NCBI GenBank assembly: GCA_051439365.1
Contig: JBFRWC010000284.1
Location: forward strand, 1 to 6,908
Direction: 5' to 3'
Source: JAAHGY01 sp051439365
Lineage (GTDB): Bacteria; Cyanobacteriota; Cyanobacteriia; CAKZMO01
DNA: 6,908 bases
Shown: positions 5,614 to 6,908 of the stretch, in pieces
Layout of the letters: each line of letters begins with the position of its first letter
Position numbering within the stretch: position 1 is the stretch's first letter
Notes under the pieces: generated by a model
Database searches by the model: none
Told to the model about the DNA's origin: nothing
Seen by the model: only the letters and a program-made list of their open reading frames with translations
Translations under genes and position numbers: made by a program

Positions 5614-5641
5614 TTGCATCCTGACGGTCGGCTATCATAAT
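5614..5641 (+). promoter_or_regulatory. Possible sigma70-type promoter of the DUF4007 operon
   Basis: TTGCAT (5614-5619) and CATAAT (5636-5641) are separated by 16 bp, in the gap between the Rpn stop and the DUF4007 start. Both are two or fewer mismatches from consensus. This would give a leader of about 45 nt. The match is modest and untested. Confidence 0.3.
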
Positions 5642-5692
5642 TTGGTACGGGAGTGCTGAGATCAGAAGTATTATGACAGTGGGGAGTGGGTG

Positions 5693-6697
5693 ATGGTTCA
5701 AGTTCAGGACAAGCAGATAACAGCGACATCCTCCTCTGCTGCTAGCCCCCAGAGGATCAAGAAGAGTCGCCAAGATTCTGAGGCTAGTTCTAAATTTACC
5801 CCTGTCTTTGCTCGTCACGAAACCTTTCACCCCCGGTTTGGTTGGCTGAAGAAGGGGTTCGATCGGGCTTCTGATGATCCCGGTGTATTCCTGGCTGAGG
5901 ATGCGACGGTGCGGCTGGGGGTAGGGAAAAATATGGTGCGCTCTATCCGCTACTGGGTCATGGCGTTTAAGCTGTTGTCGGCTGACCAGCCGACAGAGTT
6001 TGGCCAGCAACTTTTGGGGCCGGAGGGTTGGGATACCTATTTGGAAGATCCGGCTTCGCTGTGGCTGTTGCACTGGAAGTTATTGGAGCATACGCCAGAA
6101 TCACCCTGTCTAGCTTCAGTGTGGGGTTATGTGTTTAGCGAGTTTCGCCGCAATGATTTTACCCAAGGGGAGATTGAGGGCGAGTTGTGTGATTGGCGCG
6201 ATCGCGTTTCCCCTCGTACCGCAGAGTCTTCCATCAAAAAAGATGTGCTTTGTCTGTTGAAAATGTATGTGGAGCAGCCCGTTAAGCGGTTGACGAATGA
6301 GGACTCTTTAGATTGCCCCTTTACCCAACTGGGATTGATGCACACAGCAGGAGACAAGCGTCACTATCGGTTTCAGATTGGGCCAAAGGCAACTTTGCCA
6401 CCTGCGATCGTGGCCTATGCCTGTTTGCACCATGCTGCTGGTAACGTTCAGGGTTCGACAATCCCAGTAAGTAAGTTACTTTATGATCCCGGAAGTCCAG
6501 GGCTGGTATTCAAGCTGACGGAAGGGGCGCTATGCGAGTCATTGGATCAGGCAGGGCGGTTATATGGCAATGTGGCGATCGCTGATGGGGCAGGACGGCT
6601 ACAATTCTCATTTACGGGTGAACCTCTGAACTTAGCCCAAGGCATGTTGAATCAGTACTATGGTCAAGCCAATCAATCTGACGCGGCAGGGGAGTAA
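5693..6697 (+). CDS. DUF4007 family protein
   Basis: The 334-residue protein has the conserved N-terminal block of DUF4007: FARHETFHPRFGWLKKGFDR (about residues 39-58), then DDPGVFLAEDATVRLGVGKN (61-80) and MVRSIRYWVMAFKLL. The first ~35 residues are Ser/Lys-rich and probably disordered. After residue 105 come GPEGWDTYLEDPASLWLLHW, an acidic helical region and a C-terminal part with PPAIVAYACLHHAA and SKLLYDPGSPGLVFKL. No catalytic motif is recognised, and the biochemical role is unknown. From family knowledge, DUF4007 genes often sit beside PAPS-reductase-like and ATPase genes of DNA sulfur-modification loci; I could not check this here. ATG at 5693 is chosen because GGGGAG (5681-5686) lies six bases upstream; GTG at 5690 is an in-frame alternative. 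The next gene starts 7 bp after this stop, so the two are surely co-transcribed. Confidence 0.85.
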   Translation: MVQVQDKQITATSSSAASPQRIKKSRQDSEASSKFTPVFARHETFHPRFGWLKKGFDRASDDPGVFLAEDATVRLGVGKNMVRSIRYWVMAFKLLSADQPTEFGQQLLGPEGWDTYLEDPASLWLLHWKLLEHTPESPCLASVWGYVFSEFRRNDFTQGEIEGELCDWRDRVSPRTAESSIKKDVLCLLKMYVEQPVKRLTNEDSLDCPFTQLGLMHTAGDKRHYRFQIGPKATLPPAIVAYACLHHAAGNVQGSTIPVSKLLYDPGSPGLVFKLTEGALCESLDQAGRLYGNVAIADGAGRLQFSFTGEPLNLAQGMLNQYYGQANQSDAAGE

Positions 6698-6704
6698 AGC
6701 AACA

Positions 6705-6908
6705 ATGGCGAAAACTCGGAAAAAAGCAAAGCAAGTAAATTCTGATCAGCATTCCAACGCACAACTCTCTATTGCTGATGAAACGGGAAGTCCGATTGTG
6801 GATGCTGCTGCGATGATGCCCTTGGCCCGGTATTTTGGGCTAAATCGGCGTTATTCCCGATCGATTAATTTGGTGCGGGATTTGGATAAGCGGGATGCGG
6901 TACAGGGA
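6705..6908 (+). CDS. N-terminus of a gene co-transcribed with DUF4007 (3' end outside window), possibly an ATPase
   Basis: Sixty-eight codons are visible from ATG at 6705, and the frame is still open at the window edge. AGGGGAG at 6688-6694, inside the end of the DUF4007 gene, is the likely ribosome-binding site with a 10-base spacer. The protein starts with a very basic stretch (MAKTRKKAKQ), then LSIADETGSPIVDAA, then LARYFGLNRRYSRSINLVRD and DLDKRDAVQG. The 'RYSRS-N-RD' block resembles what I recall at the N-terminus of large P-loop ATPases in such loci, ahead of their Walker A motif, but no nucleotide-binding motif is reached here. The gene's existence is well supported; the ATPase idea is a guess. 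Confidence 0.7.
   Translation, partial: MAKTRKKAKQVNSDQHSNAQLSIADETGSPIVDAAAMMPLARYFGLNRRYSRSINLVRDLDKRDAVQG

Noticed and set aside
5609..6073. Minus-strand 154-codon frame opposite the DUF4007 gene
   Set aside because: It is antisense to the most conserved DUF4007 block and has no recognisable domain.

Overview
The window is cyanobacterial. It holds at least 13 exact copies of GCGATCGC, the HIP1 octamer typical of cyanobacterial genomes, where chance predicts about 0.1 in 6.9 kb. It also has heptamer and pentamer short tandem repeats and a DUF2887/DUF4351-type Rpn protein, both common in these genomes. The genus cannot be told from the window.

Layout. (1) Positions 1-367 are the 3' end of an IS5-family insertion sequence, carrying the C-terminal catalytic part of its transposase. 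(2) Directly after it is an AT-richer TPR-protein remnant (355-987) whose 5' part is missing. (3) Positions 988-1734 are gene-poor. They contain a small minus-strand OB-fold fragment of the NfeD C-terminal type, a pentanucleotide repeat that separates it from a good start site, and about 330 bp with no convincing gene. (4) From 1735 on the genes are dense: an M15-like (DD-peptidase/hedgehog fold) protein; convergent with it, a 724-residue DNA phosphorothioation-associated putative methyltransferase; then, divergent from that, an Rpn/DUF2887 PD-(D/E)XK protein; a DUF4007 protein; and the first 68 codons of another gene that runs off the window.

How the genes may work together. The methyltransferase family (dnd_rel_methyl type) and DUF4007 are, from family knowledge, linked to DNA phosphorothioation (Dnd/Ssp-like sulfur modification) gene neighbourhoods. 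The DUF4007 gene and the truncated gene after it are 7 bp apart and form an operon that continues past 6908. The best reading is the edge of a phosphorothioation-type DNA modification or defence island. The sulfur-handling core genes (DndB/C/D/E or SspB/C/D-like) are not in this window and would have to lie downstream. The M15-like and Rpn genes are neighbours whose part in such a system is unproven.

The most unusual points are the methyltransferase's internal duplication (one ~150-residue module on each side of the catalytic domain), its two low-complexity inserts (a heptamer repeat that would shift frame on slippage, and an eight-run G-tract), and the pentamer repeat that puts the OB-fold fragment out of frame with its apparent start.
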